NCBI RefSeq assembly: GCF_004331035.1 | Contig: NZ_SJNT01000009.1 | Span: 97,573 to 161,572, forward strand | Length of the DNA: 64,000 nucleotides | Source of the DNA: Acinetobacter sp. ANC 4910 | GTDB taxonomy: Bacteria; Pseudomonadota; Gammaproteobacteria; Pseudomonadales; Moraxellaceae | Direction of reading: 5' to 3' | Shown: one piece after another, positions 8,595-18,405 of the stretch | Numbering within the stretch: position 1 is the first letter of the stretch | Layout: each line of letters opens with the position of its first letter | Program-made: the position numbers and the translations under genes | Notes under the pieces: generated by a model | Databases searched by the model: none | What the model saw: the letters and a program-made list of their open reading frames with translations, nothing else | What the model was told of the DNA's origin: nothing

Positions 8595-11096
8595 ATGTCC
8601 AATAAAGGTTATCGCCAATTTTATCGTCAACTCACACAGAAAATTCTAAATAAAGTGGTGAGTCCACAAGTATTAGGCACGACCTCTGAACTGGAACAGC
8701 AATATTCAGCTTCGTCCGACACCCCTATTTGCTATGTATTACAAGATGCCTCTCTCAGTAATACCGTACTGATTGATAATGAAGCGCAAAAGAGACAGTT
8801 ACCTTCAGTCTATCAGCCCTTAAAGATTGGAACGGTTCAAGAAGAAGATTCCATTTTAGTTTTGAATGAAAAGAACCATCTTAAACAAGGATTGCATTAC
8901 CCTTCTAAACTCATTCATTTAATTGAAGTTTTAGAGAAAAATCCAGAATTGGATGTCGACTTAGTTCCTGTGACTATGCTGTGGGGACGTGCTCCTGAAT
9001 ACGAGGATTCTTGGTATAAAGCCTTGTTTGCAGATGCATGGTCAACGCCATCGCCACTCAAACAAGCCATGAATATTTCCTTGTATGGGCGTGAAAATTA
9101 TCTGGAATTTCACAAGCCACTTTCTTTAAGAAAGTTAATAACCGAGGCGAAGGAATTAAGTCCTAATTTCTCGCCTGCACATCATGTAATGAAAGAACTG
9201 AATGCTAATTTTAATAAATATAAAGAGGCAATTTTAGGACCCGACTTATCTGACCGTCGTAATGTCATTAATAACCTTTTGATTAGCGATGGCGTTAAAC
9301 AAGCTATTCGCAAAGAAAGTATCGATGAAAATATCAGTATGTTTGAAGCTGAACATCGTGCACGACACTATTTAACTGAAATTGCCTCTGACTTTTCCTA
9401 TTCCACGCTACGCTTTGGCTATCTTGCTTTAACCAAACTATGGACTCAACTTTACGATGGCATTGAAGTTCATAACTTTGATACCGTGCGTGAGTTGGCT
9501 CAGGACTATGAAATTGTTTATGCCCCCTGCCATCGTAGTCATATCGATTACCTCTTGTTGTCTTATGTGATTTTTAACCGTGGTTTGATGGTGCCGCACA
9601 TTGCAGCAGGCATTAACCTGAATTTACCAATTGTCGGCCAATTGTTCCGTGGTGCGGGTGCTTACTTTATTCGACGAAGTTTCAATGGCAATGAACTTTA
9701 TACTTCTGTATTTAAAGAGTATTTACATAGTCTACTAATGCGTAATACCCCTTTAGAATATTTTATTGAAGGTGGACGTTCACGTACAGGGTTATTGTTA
9801 CCAGCCAAAAAAGGCATGTTGTCGATGACCATTCAAAGCCATTTAAGAGGAAATTCCAAACCTATTGTTTTTATTCCGACTTATTTTGGCTATGAAAAAC
9901 TATTGGAAGGCACTTCATACTTAAATGAACTCAGTGGCAAGCCCAAAGAGGCCGAATCACTTTGGGGTATTTTAAGTTCAGCGCGTAAAATTGAGAAAGT
10001 TTTTGGGCAAGTGTACGTTAACTTTGGCGAGCCTGTTTTTCTGGATGATGTATTAAAACAGCAAGATGCTGAAAAAATTAAACTAAAACTCAATGATAAA
10101 CTGCCTGCTTCAGTGGTTAATACAGTCGATCAAACAGCACAATCAATTTTAGAAAATATCAATAAAGCGGTGGTGATTAACCCGATTTCCATCATTTCTT
10201 TAATTCTACTGAACGCGCCAGAACATCAATTGACTGAATCAAGTTTAGTTACGGCGCTTGATCAGTATCGGAAATTACTGCAACACAACCGTTATGATGA
10301 TCGAATGATTATTTCTGAACTTTCTAGTGCAGAAATCATTCAATACGCCTTAAAGTTAAAGCAAGTTGAAATCCATCATCAAAACTCAGAAACATGGGTG
10401 CGCGTTGCAGAGAGCCAAAAAATTCTATTGAGCTATTTCAGCAATAACATTCTGCATTGCTTTATTTTACCGGCTCTGGTTGCACGTATTATCCAACATT
10501 ATGAAAAAATTGAGGTTTCTCAGTTAATTCAATTGGTACAGTCTTTATATCCATTTGTTCAAGAAGAATTCTTTTTGAAATGGCAACCAGAAGATGTAGA
10601 AACGCAGATCCACACTATTTTAGATCATTTTGTGGATTCGCAATGGATTGAACGCCATGCAACACAAGTCGTGCAATTGCCAGCCCATGTCGCAGGATTA
10701 CAAACGCTTGCAGCATTGTCAGAGCATAGCTTAAATAACTTCGTTGTCATGCAAAGCATATTTACTCAATATGCAAATACGCAAACCTTCTCTGAAAAAG
10801 TGTTTGAGAAAATGGCAAAAGCAGCATTGCAGCAATTAAGTCAAAACAAAGTCATTACTCAAGGCTACTATTTCGACAGTGCTACTTTAAAAGGATATTT
10901 AACGACTTTGAAAAAGTTGGGACTTGCTGAGGTTACCCGCGAACATCTATTACTCGCGCCAGATTTTGTGACCCAGATGCAACATCGTTTAGCATGGTAT
11001 GCACAAGATCACCAAGATGCATTTGATCATGCAAGCCTATTTAATGAAAAAGAACTTAAACATTTTTATGACAGTGTAAAAGTTAAAAAAAGTTAA
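8595..11096 (+). CDS. plsB: Glycerol-3-phosphate 1-O-acyltransferase
   Basis: Inner-membrane enzyme that acylates sn-glycerol 3-phosphate at position 1, the first step of phospholipid synthesis. The HX4D catalytic motif is CHRSHIDYLLL at about residues 313-318, followed by the other acyltransferase blocks: GAGAYFIRRSF, FIEGGRSRTG and IVFIPTYFGYEKL. I start at the ATG at 8595 with AGGAAT upstream rather than at 8553, giving 833 residues, close to the usual PlsB size. It is divergent from rutD and appears monocistronic. Confidence 0.95.
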   Translation: MSNKGYRQFYRQLTQKILNKVVSPQVLGTTSELEQQYSASSDTPICYVLQDASLSNTVLIDNEAQKRQLPSVYQPLKIGTVQEEDSILVLNEKNHLKQGLHYPSKLIHLIEVLEKNPELDVDLVPVTMLWGRAPEYEDSWYKALFADAWSTPSPLKQAMNISLYGRENYLEFHKPLSLRKLITEAKELSPNFSPAHHVMKELNANFNKYKEAILGPDLSDRRNVINNLLISDGVKQAIRKESIDENISMFEAEHRARHYLTEIASDFSYSTLRFGYLALTKLWTQLYDGIEVHNFDTVRELAQDYEIVYAPCHRSHIDYLLLSYVIFNRGLMVPHIAAGINLNLPIVGQLFRGAGAYFIRRSFNGNELYTSVFKEYLHSLLMRNTPLEYFIEGGRSRTGLLLPAKKGMLSMTIQSHLRGNSKPIVFIPTYFGYEKLLEGTSYLNELSGKPKEAESLWGILSSARKIEKVFGQVYVNFGEPVFLDDVLKQQDAEKIKLKLNDKLPASVVNTVDQTAQSILENINKAVVINPISIISLILLNAPEHQLTESSLVTALDQYRKLLQHNRYDDRMIISELSSAEIIQYALKLKQVEIHHQNSETWVRVAESQKILLSYFSNNILHCFILPALVARIIQHYEKIEVSQLIQLVQSLYPFVQEEFFLKWQPEDVETQIHTILDHFVDSQWIERHATQVVQLPAHVAGLQTLAALSEHSLNNFVVMQSIFTQYANTQTFSEKVFEKMAKAALQQLSQNKVITQGYYFDSATLKGYLTTLKKLGLAEVTREHLLLAPDFVTQMQHRLAWYAQDHQDAFDHASLFNEKELKHFYDSVKVKKS

Positions 11097-11105
11097 GTGC
11101 CATCA

Positions 11106-11144
11106 ATTACGGCATGTAATTTTAATCAAATTGCATGCCGTAAT
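11106..11144. repeat. Long inverted repeat after plsB
   Basis: ATTACGGCATG pairs with CATGCCGTAAT, and the inner AATTT/AAATT extends this to about 17 bp with one G-T pair around a 5-nt loop. No T-run follows, so it may be a transcript-stabilising hairpin rather than a simple intrinsic terminator. Confidence 0.5.
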
Positions 11145-11236
11145 CAGGATTACTTATAAGAAAATCTAATAATTGTTTTCATTAAAAACCATCTAGATTG
11201 AAATTTTAGCTACATGTAATCTGCACATTGTGCGCT

Positions 11237-11242
11237 TATAAT
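11237..11242 (+). promoter_or_regulatory. -10 box for the ArsR-family gene
   Basis: A perfect TATAAT lies 29 bases before the ATG at 11271; no good -35 is visible at 17 bp, so it may need an activator or be weak. Confidence 0.4.
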
Positions 11243-11270
11243 AGTGAGCTGATTTTAATGAGACGTACCA

Positions 11271-11591
11271 ATGGAAAATGATTTTGAAATTACATCGATG
11301 CGAAATTCTGCTGAACATGTGGTGAGTATTTTAAAATCACTTGCTAATACGGATCGTTTACTTATTTTATGTCATTTGGCAAAACAAGAACTGAATGTTT
11401 CGCAAATTGAACAAATCACTCAAATTACTCAGCCTACGCTGTCTCAGCAACTCATGATGTTAAGAAAAAGTGATGTTGTTAGTACGCGCCGTGATGGAAA
11501 ACAAATTTTTTATTCCATTAAAGATGAAAAATTAGTACAGGTACTGCAAACTTTATATGAACTGTATTGTACCAAGTCTGTATTAAGTTAA
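11271..11591 (+). CDS. ArsR-family repressor, BigR/SqrR-like persulfide sensor candidate
   Basis: Winged-helix repressor of 106 residues. The recognition helix is QPTLSQQLMMLRKS and the wing is TRRDGKQIFYSI. Two cysteines stand at C34 (LLILCHLA) and C100 (LYELYC), 66 residues apart, the same positions and spacing as the paired thiols by which BigR and SqrR sense persulfide and sulfane sulfur. The classical metal site ELCVCD of ArsR is absent. It precedes a SulP anion transporter by 78 bases on the same strand, which fits sulfur control. The ligand is inferred from the cysteine pair. An internal ATG at M10 is a possible alternative start. Confidence 0.8.
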   Translation: MENDFEITSMRNSAEHVVSILKSLANTDRLLILCHLAKQELNVSQIEQITQITQPTLSQQLMMLRKSDVVSTRRDGKQIFYSIKDEKLVQVLQTLYELYCTKSVLS

Positions 11592-11669
11592 ATAAAATCA
11601 TTATTCTATTTCCTTTCTTGTTGTGATTTCTGTGCATAATATATTTAAAGTTGCGCTTTAGATCAGTCT

Positions 11670-13403
11670 ATGTCTAATTCAAAGAAATCATACTCAAAAT
11701 ATTTTCCAGCTTCTACTTGGCTTGCAGATTACAATTTTTCCAACTTTAAATCTGATCTGCTTTCCGCCGTCATTGTAATTGCCATGCTGGTGCCACAAGG
11801 CATGGCATATGCAATGCTCGCAGGCTTACCCCCAATTACAGGCTTGTATGCCAGCATGTTGCCCATGATTGTTTATGCATTCTTTGGCAGTAGTCCGACA
11901 CTTTCGATTGGCCCTGTGGCCATTATTTCGATGATGACCTTTGCCACACTAACGCCATTTTTTGAGGCAGGTTCAGAAGCATATATTCAAGCAGCCTGTT
12001 TACTGGCAATGATGGTGGGGATTATTTCTTTCTTATTGGGCATCTTCAAATTTGGTTTTCTCATTCAACTGATCAGCCACCCTGTTATCCATAGCTTTAT
12101 TATTGCATCGGCTTTACTTATTGCTTTGGGACAAATCAAGTTTTTACTGGATATCCCCCTTCAATCAAACAATATCCCTGAACTAATCATCAGCTTTTAT
12201 CAGAATGTAAAGCATGCACATTTAGGTACTTTGCTATTTGGCATGGCAGCCATGCTGTTTTTAATTTATATACCCAAATTGCTAAATTTAGGTCATATCC
12301 AACAACGGTTTAAATTTTCAGGATTTTTGATTAAAGCGATACCGCTGCTGCTCGTGGTTTTGTCTATTACTTTGGTTTCTGTTTTACAACTTGAAAATGT
12401 AGGGATTAAAACAGTAGGTGAAATTCCCTCTGGCTTTCCACCTTTAAAAATTCCGAACTGGGATTGGGATTTGGTATTACAACTTCTTCCTGGCGCAAGC
12501 ATGATTGCCATGATTAGTTTTGTCGAATCGCTTTCAATTGCTCAAGCGACAGCATTACAGCAACGTAGTGCTTTAAATACTAATCAAGAGCTAATTGCAT
12601 TAGGGCTTTCGAACTTGAGTGCAGGTATAAGTTCTGCCTTTCCAGTCACGGGAAGTTTGTCACGTACCGTCGTAAATGCCGATGCTGGTGCCAAAACGCC
12701 GATGGCTGGTATTTTATCTTCCTGTTTTATTGTCGTTGTCAGCTTATTTTTTACAGGATTTTTTAAAAACCTCCCTTTAGCTATTCTCGCTGCAACAATT
12801 ATAGTTTCAATTTGGAAACTGGTTGATTTAAAAACATTTTTTGAAACATGGCATTATTCTAAAGCAGATGGTATTGCCATGTGGATTACATTTTTTGGGG
12901 TGATTTGCGTCGATATTTCTACAGGTTTAATTTTAGGGGTTATTTCAACCTTTCTGTTAATGCTCTGGCGTATTAGTCGTCCGCATATGGCTGTGATTGG
13001 ACTGGTCGAAGGGACTCAGCATTTTCGGAATCAACAACGCTATCCAGTCAAAACCGTCGACTCTATTCTTTCCTTGCGGATCGATGAAGGTTTGAACTTT
13101 TTAAATGCCAGTAGTTTCAAAAGCTTTTTTATTAATGCCGTCAGTGAACAGAAACATGTGCAATTTGTAGTCGTTAACTGCTCTGGGGTCAGTAGTATTG
13201 ATTATAGTGCCTTGGAAGTATTAGAAGAATTAGATGCTGAACTGCATAAACTCAATATTCAACTGCACCTTTCCGAAGTCAAGGGACCTGTAATGGATAA
13301 ACTCATTCATTCCCGACTTTATGAGAAGTTAGATGGACGCATTCATTTAACCCATTACCAAGCCATTCAGGCTTTAAATCCAGAATTTTTAAGTTTAACT
13401 TGA
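11670..13403 (+). CDS. SulP-family inorganic anion transporter with STAS domain
   Basis: Inner-membrane carrier of 577 residues of the SLC26/SulP family, expected to move sulfate, bicarbonate or a related anion. The family signature lies in MLVPQGMAYAMLAGLPPITG and ALFGSSP-like YAFFGSSPTLSIGPVA, followed by about 10-12 helices. A C-terminal STAS domain spans roughly residues 450-565 with VVNCSGVSSIDYSALEVL. Substrate cannot be told from sequence; the upstream thiol-pair ArsR regulator suggests sulfate, sulfite or another sulfur anion. Confidence 0.9.
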   Translation: MSNSKKSYSKYFPASTWLADYNFSNFKSDLLSAVIVIAMLVPQGMAYAMLAGLPPITGLYASMLPMIVYAFFGSSPTLSIGPVAIISMMTFATLTPFFEAGSEAYIQAACLLAMMVGIISFLLGIFKFGFLIQLISHPVIHSFIIASALLIALGQIKFLLDIPLQSNNIPELIISFYQNVKHAHLGTLLFGMAAMLFLIYIPKLLNLGHIQQRFKFSGFLIKAIPLLLVVLSITLVSVLQLENVGIKTVGEIPSGFPPLKIPNWDWDLVLQLLPGASMIAMISFVESLSIAQATALQQRSALNTNQELIALGLSNLSAGISSAFPVTGSLSRTVVNADAGAKTPMAGILSSCFIVVVSLFFTGFFKNLPLAILAATIIVSIWKLVDLKTFFETWHYSKADGIAMWITFFGVICVDISTGLILGVISTFLLMLWRISRPHMAVIGLVEGTQHFRNQQRYPVKTVDSILSLRIDEGLNFLNASSFKSFFINAVSEQKHVQFVVVNCSGVSSIDYSALEVLEELDAELHKLNIQLHLSEVKGPVMDKLIHSRLYEKLDGRIHLTHYQAIQALNPEFLSLT

Positions 13404-13445
13404 AAAGCTAAGTAAATAATTTCAAAGCTGTTATTTCAGATTTGC

Positions 13446-13467
13446 TGCCTTCATAAAGGCATTTTTT
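13446..13467 (+). terminator. Terminator after sulP gene
   Basis: TGCCTT / AAGGCA stem with a 4-nt loop followed by six T residues. Confidence 0.6.
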
Positions 13468-13631
13468 GCAATAAAATTCGGTTTTTCCTTGTTTTAAATC
13501 AAAAAATATCAACTTTAAAAAGAATAAGTTAGTTTTTATATCAAAATATATTTTATCCATTTTAAATTTTAGGTATAGAATTGCACACTTAATTTTATCC
13601 TCTGCCCTCGTAGTACTGACAAGGTCAACCT

Positions 13632-14825
13632 ATGTTCTCAGCTTTTGCGCGTTTAAGTTTAGTTACGCGAATCATCATCGCCATTATTTTAGGGATGGCA
13701 GTTGCCTTCTTGTTCCCCAATGCTGCTCCTTATTTGAGCCTTTTAGGTGACCTATTTATTAAGGCCCTAAAATCTGTTGCGCCTATTTTAGTTTTTGTAT
13801 TGGTTATGGCATCCATCTCCAATTTTAAAGTTGGACATAGTGCAAACCTTCGCCCAATTATGATCTTATACGCAGTGGGCATGTTGCTAGCTGCGTTCAG
13901 TGCTGTGGCTGCAAGCTTAGCTTTCCCAAGTACTTTATTTTTGGACGTTCCTGCACAAGGGGAATTGCAACCACCAGGAAATTTGGCAGAGATTTTAAAG
14001 AATTTACTTTTAAGTTTTATTGCAAACCCTGTTACAGCAATTAGCGAAGCCAACTTTATTGGTATTTTAGCTTGGGCGATTGCTCTTGGTTTAGCCTTCC
14101 GTCACGCACATGACAGCACCAAAGTATTTATTGCAGATGCGGCAAATGCTGTAAATCATGTCATCCGTATTGTGATTAACTTTGCACCAGTCGGTATTTT
14201 TGGTTTAGTCGCTGTAACTTTTGCAGATTCTGGTTTAAAAACATTATCGGCATACGCTCAGCTTTTAGCAGTCTTGATTGGAACAATGTTCTTTGTTGCG
14301 TTGGTGATTAACCCAATTTTGGTTGCTTTAACAACTCGTCAAAATCCTTACCCACTTGTATTCCAATGCTTACGTGAAAGTGGTATTACCGCATTCTTTA
14401 CACGTAGTTCTGCTGCCAATATTCCTGTCAACCTTGATTTGGCAAAACGCTTAGAGGTAAATGAAGCAACAGCTAGTGTTGCCATTCCTTTAGGGGCTAC
14501 TGTGAATATGGCTGGTGCATCGGTGACCATTACTGTATTAACTTTAGCAGCAGTACATACTTTGGGTATTTCAGTTGATTTTACAACCATGATAATTTTA
14601 TCTGTTGTGGCTTCAATTTCGGCTTGTGGTGCATCGGGTGTTGCGGGTGGTTCATTATTGTTAATTCCAGTTGCATGTGGTTTATTTGGTATTTCTTCTG
14701 ATATCGCAATGCAAGTGGTCGCTATTGGTATGGTCATTAGCGTTCTACAAGACTCAACTGAAACTGCATTAAACTCATCTACAGATGTTTTATTTACTGT
14801 AGCTGTTGATCGTGCGTCACGTTAA
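13632..14825 (+). CDS. sstT: Serine/threonine:sodium symporter SstT
   Basis: Dicarboxylate/amino acid:cation symporter family protein of 397 residues. SstT takes up L-serine and L-threonine with sodium at the inner membrane. Typical stretches are [25 protein letters not shown], shortened here to [17 protein letters not shown], the serine-rich hairpin [13 protein letters not shown] and the core [16 protein letters not shown]. It stands alone on the plus strand. The family paralogue GltP is longer and differs at these segments. Confidence 0.92.
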   Translation: MFSAFARLSLVTRIIIAIILGMAVAFLFPNAAPYLSLLGDLFIKALKSVAPILVFVLVMASISNFKVGHSANLRPIMILYAVGMLLAAFSAVAASLAFPSTLFLDVPAQGELQPPGNLAEILKNLLLSFIANPVTAISEANFIGILAWAIALGLAFRHAHDSTKVFIADAANAVNHVIRIVINFAPVGIFGLVAVTFADSGLKTLSAYAQLLAVLIGTMFFVALVINPILVALTTRQNPYPLVFQCLRESGITAFFTRSSAANIPVNLDLAKRLEVNEATASVAIPLGATVNMAGASVTITVLTLAAVHTLGISVDFTTMIILSVVASISACGASGVAGGSLLLIPVACGLFGISSDIAMQVVAIGMVISVLQDSTETALNSSTDVLFTVAVDRASR

Positions 14826-14877
14826 TATTATTTTATAAATAATAATTTAGACATTTATTGGATGGTTGTATCGCGAT

Positions 14878-15546
14878 ATGCCATTTCAAACTTTACCGTT
14901 TTGGATGCAACTAGGGGCATTCTTCCTCGCAATTAATGCGGGCATGATTAACGTACTCGGACTGGTGACAGTATTGCACCAGTCTGTTTCTCATATGACT
15001 GGAAATGTGAGTATGTTATCGATGGCAATTGTCCATTGGGATCCTGCTTCAATTCTCTATCTCTTTCTGGTTATCCTCTGCTATGTCGCGGGGTCTTGCT
15101 ATAGCGGACTTATACTTGGAAATAGCACGTTCCAACTGGGTCGACGCTATGGTGTTCCACTGAGTCTAGTTGCTCTCTTTATCCTACTGTGTTGGCTCAT
15201 TTTGCCCTATTTACCGCGTTATGCTTTATTGTGGGCTTGTGCGGCTATGGGAATCCAGAATGCAATGGTCAGTCATTACAAGGGAACTATTATTCGTACC
15301 ACCCACTTATCTGGTGTTCTCACTGACTTAGGACTTGCCTTAGGCTACCGATTGATCGGTTTAAAAGTTGGGCGGCGGCGAATAATTTTACATTTACTCA
15401 TTTTATTTGGCTTTCTGCTAGGTGGACTGCTTGCAAGCCTGATTTATCCTTATTTAAAATTAAACGCGTATCTCATTCCAGTCGGTTTAAGTTTCTGCTT
15501 AAGTCTGGTGTACTGGATCATTTACTTTCAATATCGTCATCATTAA
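14878..15546 (+). CDS. DUF1275 (YoaK-family) membrane protein
   Basis: Six-helix membrane protein of about 222 residues of the YoaK/DUF1275 family, function unknown. The family motif is at the N-terminus: AGMINVLGL and SHMTGNVSML, and later THLSGVLTDLGLALG. The frame is open from a TTG at 14866; I use the ATG at 14878, but neither has a well-placed Shine-Dalgarno, so the start is uncertain. It ends 17 bases before the next gene, so the two may be cotranscribed. Confidence 0.82.
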   Translation: MPFQTLPFWMQLGAFFLAINAGMINVLGLVTVLHQSVSHMTGNVSMLSMAIVHWDPASILYLFLVILCYVAGSCYSGLILGNSTFQLGRRYGVPLSLVALFILLCWLILPYLPRYALLWACAAMGIQNAMVSHYKGTIIRTTHLSGVLTDLGLALGYRLIGLKVGRRRIILHLLILFGFLLGGLLASLIYPYLKLNAYLIPVGLSFCLSLVYWIIYFQYRHH

Positions 15547-15563
15547 CCCTTTTGGAATTTATT

Positions 15564-16100
15564 ATGGTTAAAAATGCTTTACAGGCACAGTTATTAAAAG
15601 CTGGTCTGGTAGACAACAAAAAGGCAAAAAAACTGTCTAAACAGGCGGTGCATGAGCAACGCACTGGACAAAATGACGATGCTGATATCAAAGCAAAAAT
15701 TGCCCAAGACAAACAAGAGAAAATGGCAAAAGATCAAGCCCTTGAGCAAGAAAAGAAAAGTATTTTACAAGAGAAAGAATTAAAAGCTTCAATTGTACAA
15801 ATGATTCAACAACATAAAATTAAAGATGTTGCTGGTGATGTGGTCTATCAATTTATTGATGAAACCAAAATCAAAAAAGTGTATTTACAGCAGCAAGTCT
15901 ATAACGCATTAGTATCTGGCAGTTTAGTCATTGCCAAAGATCAAGACAGTTATGCATATTTGCCTAAAGCACTGGCAGATCGTATTAATGAAAAAATGAC
16001 GGGCTTTATTATTGTGAACAATTCTGAAAAGAATGAGCAAGTCACAGATGAAGAAGATCCGTATGCTGCTTATGTTATTCCAGATGATTTAATGTGGTAA
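15564..16100 (+). CDS. DUF2058 (YaiL-like) nucleoprotein family protein
   Basis: Soluble, highly charged protein of 178 residues of the DUF2058/YaiL family. The N-terminal NALQAQLLKAGLVDNKKAKK is the family signature; the middle (about residues 40-80) is a lysine/glutamine-rich coiled-coil-like segment. Function is not established; the family has been called a nucleoprotein/polynucleotide-associated enzyme. The ATG at 15564 is chosen over 15552 because TTGGAA precedes it and it matches the family N-terminus. A strong terminator follows. Confidence 0.85.
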   Translation: MVKNALQAQLLKAGLVDNKKAKKLSKQAVHEQRTGQNDDADIKAKIAQDKQEKMAKDQALEQEKKSILQEKELKASIVQMIQQHKIKDVAGDVVYQFIDETKIKKVYLQQQVYNALVSGSLVIAKDQDSYAYLPKALADRINEKMTGFIIVNNSEKNEQVTDEEDPYAAYVIPDDLMW

Positions 16101-16108
16101 TCAAAATC

Positions 16109-16135
16109 AAAAGGGCGTCATTTAGACGCCCTTTT
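16109..16135. terminator. Bidirectional terminator
   Basis: An 11-bp perfect stem (AAAAGGGCGTC / GACGCCCTTTT) with a 5-nt loop between the convergent DUF2058 and TonB-receptor genes. Confidence 0.9.
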
Positions 16136-16159
16136 CTATAATGATAAACAAAAATATCT

Positions 16160-18319
16160 TTAGAACTTCATGGTGGCTTTTAATACTGCCTGACGCGCAT
16201 CACCTTGTGAAACCGTTAAATTGCTGACACTGGCTGTGTAATAGGTCGTATCAAAGAGATTATTGAGATTGAGTTTAAAGTTGACATCTTGCTTGGCAAT
16301 TTGGGTGTCATAACTCACAAAAGCATTGGCTACAGTATACTCTGGTAAAGTAAAGCTATTTTCAGTATCTCCAACTCGCTTACCAACGTAATTACCACTG
16401 AGTCCCATTCTTAGGTTTCCAAGACCCAATTGACCATAATCATAGGTAAAACTTAAAGATGCAGTATTTTTAGCCACATTATTTAAGCGATTACCAATTA
16501 AATCTGTATCTTCATCCTGTAGCACTTTTGCATCGGTATATGCATAGGTCAAGGTTGCATTTAACTGATCGGTAATCTGTCCTGTTACATCCAGTTCTAA
16601 GCCTTTAGACCCCACTTTGCCAGAGGTATGTAACTCATTCTCACCTGTTGTTGTGTTGGTTACACTGGCCAGTACGTTGCGTTTTTTAATGTCATATAAA
16701 GCAAAATTGGCCTTTAGACGATCATCTAATTCATATTTCAAACCAACCTCATAGGATTTGGCTTGTTCAGGCTGTACATCTGAATCAATTTGACCACCAC
16801 TTAGCGGTGCAATTGAAGAATTAGGCTTCAGCGACTCAGTATAACTGGTGTATACAGATAACTGATCATTCCATTTATACACCAAACCTGCACGTGGTAA
16901 CCATGCATCATCATTGGTATTGGTGTTAATACTGAATGGTCGTCCTCGTCCCGCCATTTGCTGATAATAGGTATATCGACCACCTAAAACGGCAATCCAT
17001 TGATCTGTTAAATGAATTGCATCTTGCAAATAGAAGCCATACGTGTGCAATTTATCGGTTTGTTCACTGGCATTTGCATCAATACTGCTAGATGCAGTCA
17101 CTTTACCAAAAACAGGATTTAAATAATCAAGTGTTGTGGTGTTTTCAGCTCGAACCATGTTTGGTCGATAATATTTTCGGTATTCGATATCAGAACCAAT
17201 TTGAAGGTCATGTTTAAATCCGAGCGCATTAAAGTGCCCTTCTAAATACGCTTGACCCGCACTATCAACGCTTTCAGCGCCTAATGTGCCATCAGTCCGT
17301 CGTGTAACGGTATGATTACTGGTATTCAGTTTGGTAATACGTAATTGATTCGCATCATAAGTTTCATAATTATAGCTATAACCCAAATGCCCAGACCATT
17401 GATCATTGATTTGATGATCTATACTTAACTGAGCCAGATGATCTTCACCATTGGTTTGGTTAAAGGCTTCATCTAAACGCGTGTATTTTGAAATAGGCAA
17501 TGCCTTATTGGTTGTCGGATCAAAAACTGTCGCACGGTCAAAAGGCACATCAAAATCACGATATTGATAGCTCAGGTTCACTTGGGTTTGACCATTATCC
17601 CACGCCAACGATGGTGCAATTAAAGTTTGCTGGTTATAACCAAAATTGCGCCAATAATCTTGGTCTGAATAGTCGGCAATGAAACGATAAGCAAAATTAC
17701 TCTGGCCAATAGCACCTGTAGTATCCACGCTGCCACCTGAACCATTTTTTCCATTTCCAAAGCTTGAACCGTAAATAGAAACTTCAGATGCTTGTTCACG
17801 TTGCGGTTTTTTGGTCACCACATTGACCACACCACCAGGGTCCATAATGCCATATAAAAGTGATGCTGGCCCTTTCAGTACCTCAACCTGCTCAACTGCG
17901 GCATTCATTGCACGACCTTGTACAATTGGCATACCGTTAATCATGATAGAACCATCGCGGTTATCACCAAAGCCCCGTTTCATTACCGTGTCTTGAGTTC
18001 CCGCCAACGTGTTACCTTGCGTAATCCCACTGACTTGAGTCAATGCCGCATCTAAAGTTGCAGGCTTAAAATCTTCAATATATTGATTTGAAACTAAATT
18101 AACAGTTTGTGGTGTTTCTAAATTCTTTTGTTTTCCCTTTAAGGTACTTGCAGTTTGCTGCCCTATTTTCTTATGTTCTGCTTGTTTTGCGGTTAAATGA
18201 ATCGTTTCTAACAATTCAGATGTCTGTATTTCGGCTGCATAAACCCATATTGGGCTGAATGTAGTGGTCAATCCTAAAAAAAATTTTATGCTTAGGCTTA
18301 GTGGATGTAATGATTTCAC
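16160..18319 (-). CDS. TonB-dependent siderophore receptor
   Basis: Outer-membrane ferric-siderophore receptor of 719 residues. An N-terminal signal peptide (FFLGLTTTFSPIWVYA) is followed by a plug domain with DAALTQVSGITQGNT, RGFGDNRDGSIMINGMP and GPASLLYGIMDPGGVVNVVTK, then a 22-strand barrel ending in the outer-membrane phenylalanine (LKATMKF). The frame is open to a GTG at 18385; I choose the GTG at 18319 because it gives a standard signal peptide and leaves the Fur box untranslated. The plug and barrel resemble hydroxamate-type receptors (FhuE/FoxA/FpvA group); the ligand cannot be assigned. No siderophore synthesis genes lie nearby. Confidence 0.9.
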   Translation of the reverse strand: MKSLHPLSLSIKFFLGLTTTFSPIWVYAAEIQTSELLETIHLTAKQAEHKKIGQQTASTLKGKQKNLETPQTVNLVSNQYIEDFKPATLDAALTQVSGITQGNTLAGTQDTVMKRGFGDNRDGSIMINGMPIVQGRAMNAAVEQVEVLKGPASLLYGIMDPGGVVNVVTKKPQREQASEVSIYGSSFGNGKNGSGGSVDTTGAIGQSNFAYRFIADYSDQDYWRNFGYNQQTLIAPSLAWDNGQTQVNLSYQYRDFDVPFDRATVFDPTTNKALPISKYTRLDEAFNQTNGEDHLAQLSIDHQINDQWSGHLGYSYNYETYDANQLRITKLNTSNHTVTRRTDGTLGAESVDSAGQAYLEGHFNALGFKHDLQIGSDIEYRKYYRPNMVRAENTTTLDYLNPVFGKVTASSSIDANASEQTDKLHTYGFYLQDAIHLTDQWIAVLGGRYTYYQQMAGRGRPFSINTNTNDDAWLPRAGLVYKWNDQLSVYTSYTESLKPNSSIAPLSGGQIDSDVQPEQAKSYEVGLKYELDDRLKANFALYDIKKRNVLASVTNTTTGENELHTSGKVGSKGLELDVTGQITDQLNATLTYAYTDAKVLQDEDTDLIGNRLNNVAKNTASLSFTYDYGQLGLGNLRMGLSGNYVGKRVGDTENSFTLPEYTVANAFVSYDTQIAKQDVNFKLNLNNLFDTTYYTASVSNLTVSQGDARQAVLKATMKF

Positions 18320-18386
18320 TAGGTTGTAAACTCGATTTGGGAGGGATGTTTTAAATTTTGTGCGTATTCTAGCGCCAGCCAACACT

Positions 18387-18405
18387 AATGAGAATACTTA
18401 TTATT
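18387..18405. promoter_or_regulatory. Fur box upstream of the TonB receptor
   Basis: Read on the minus strand, AATAATAAGTATTCTCATT matches the common Fur-site form AATGATAATCATTCTCATT at 16 of 19 positions. It lies 67 bases before the chosen start, in an AT-rich promoter stretch. It predicts iron repression of the receptor. Confidence 0.7.

Noticed and set aside
8408..8605. A small ORF upstream of plsB.
   Set aside because: It overlaps the plsB start, has no Shine-Dalgarno or family features and is probably chance.
13632..14825. A lysine, glycine or threonine riboswitch before sstT or gcvH.
   Set aside because: The upstream gaps are AT-rich with no conserved aptamer-like stems that I can see.
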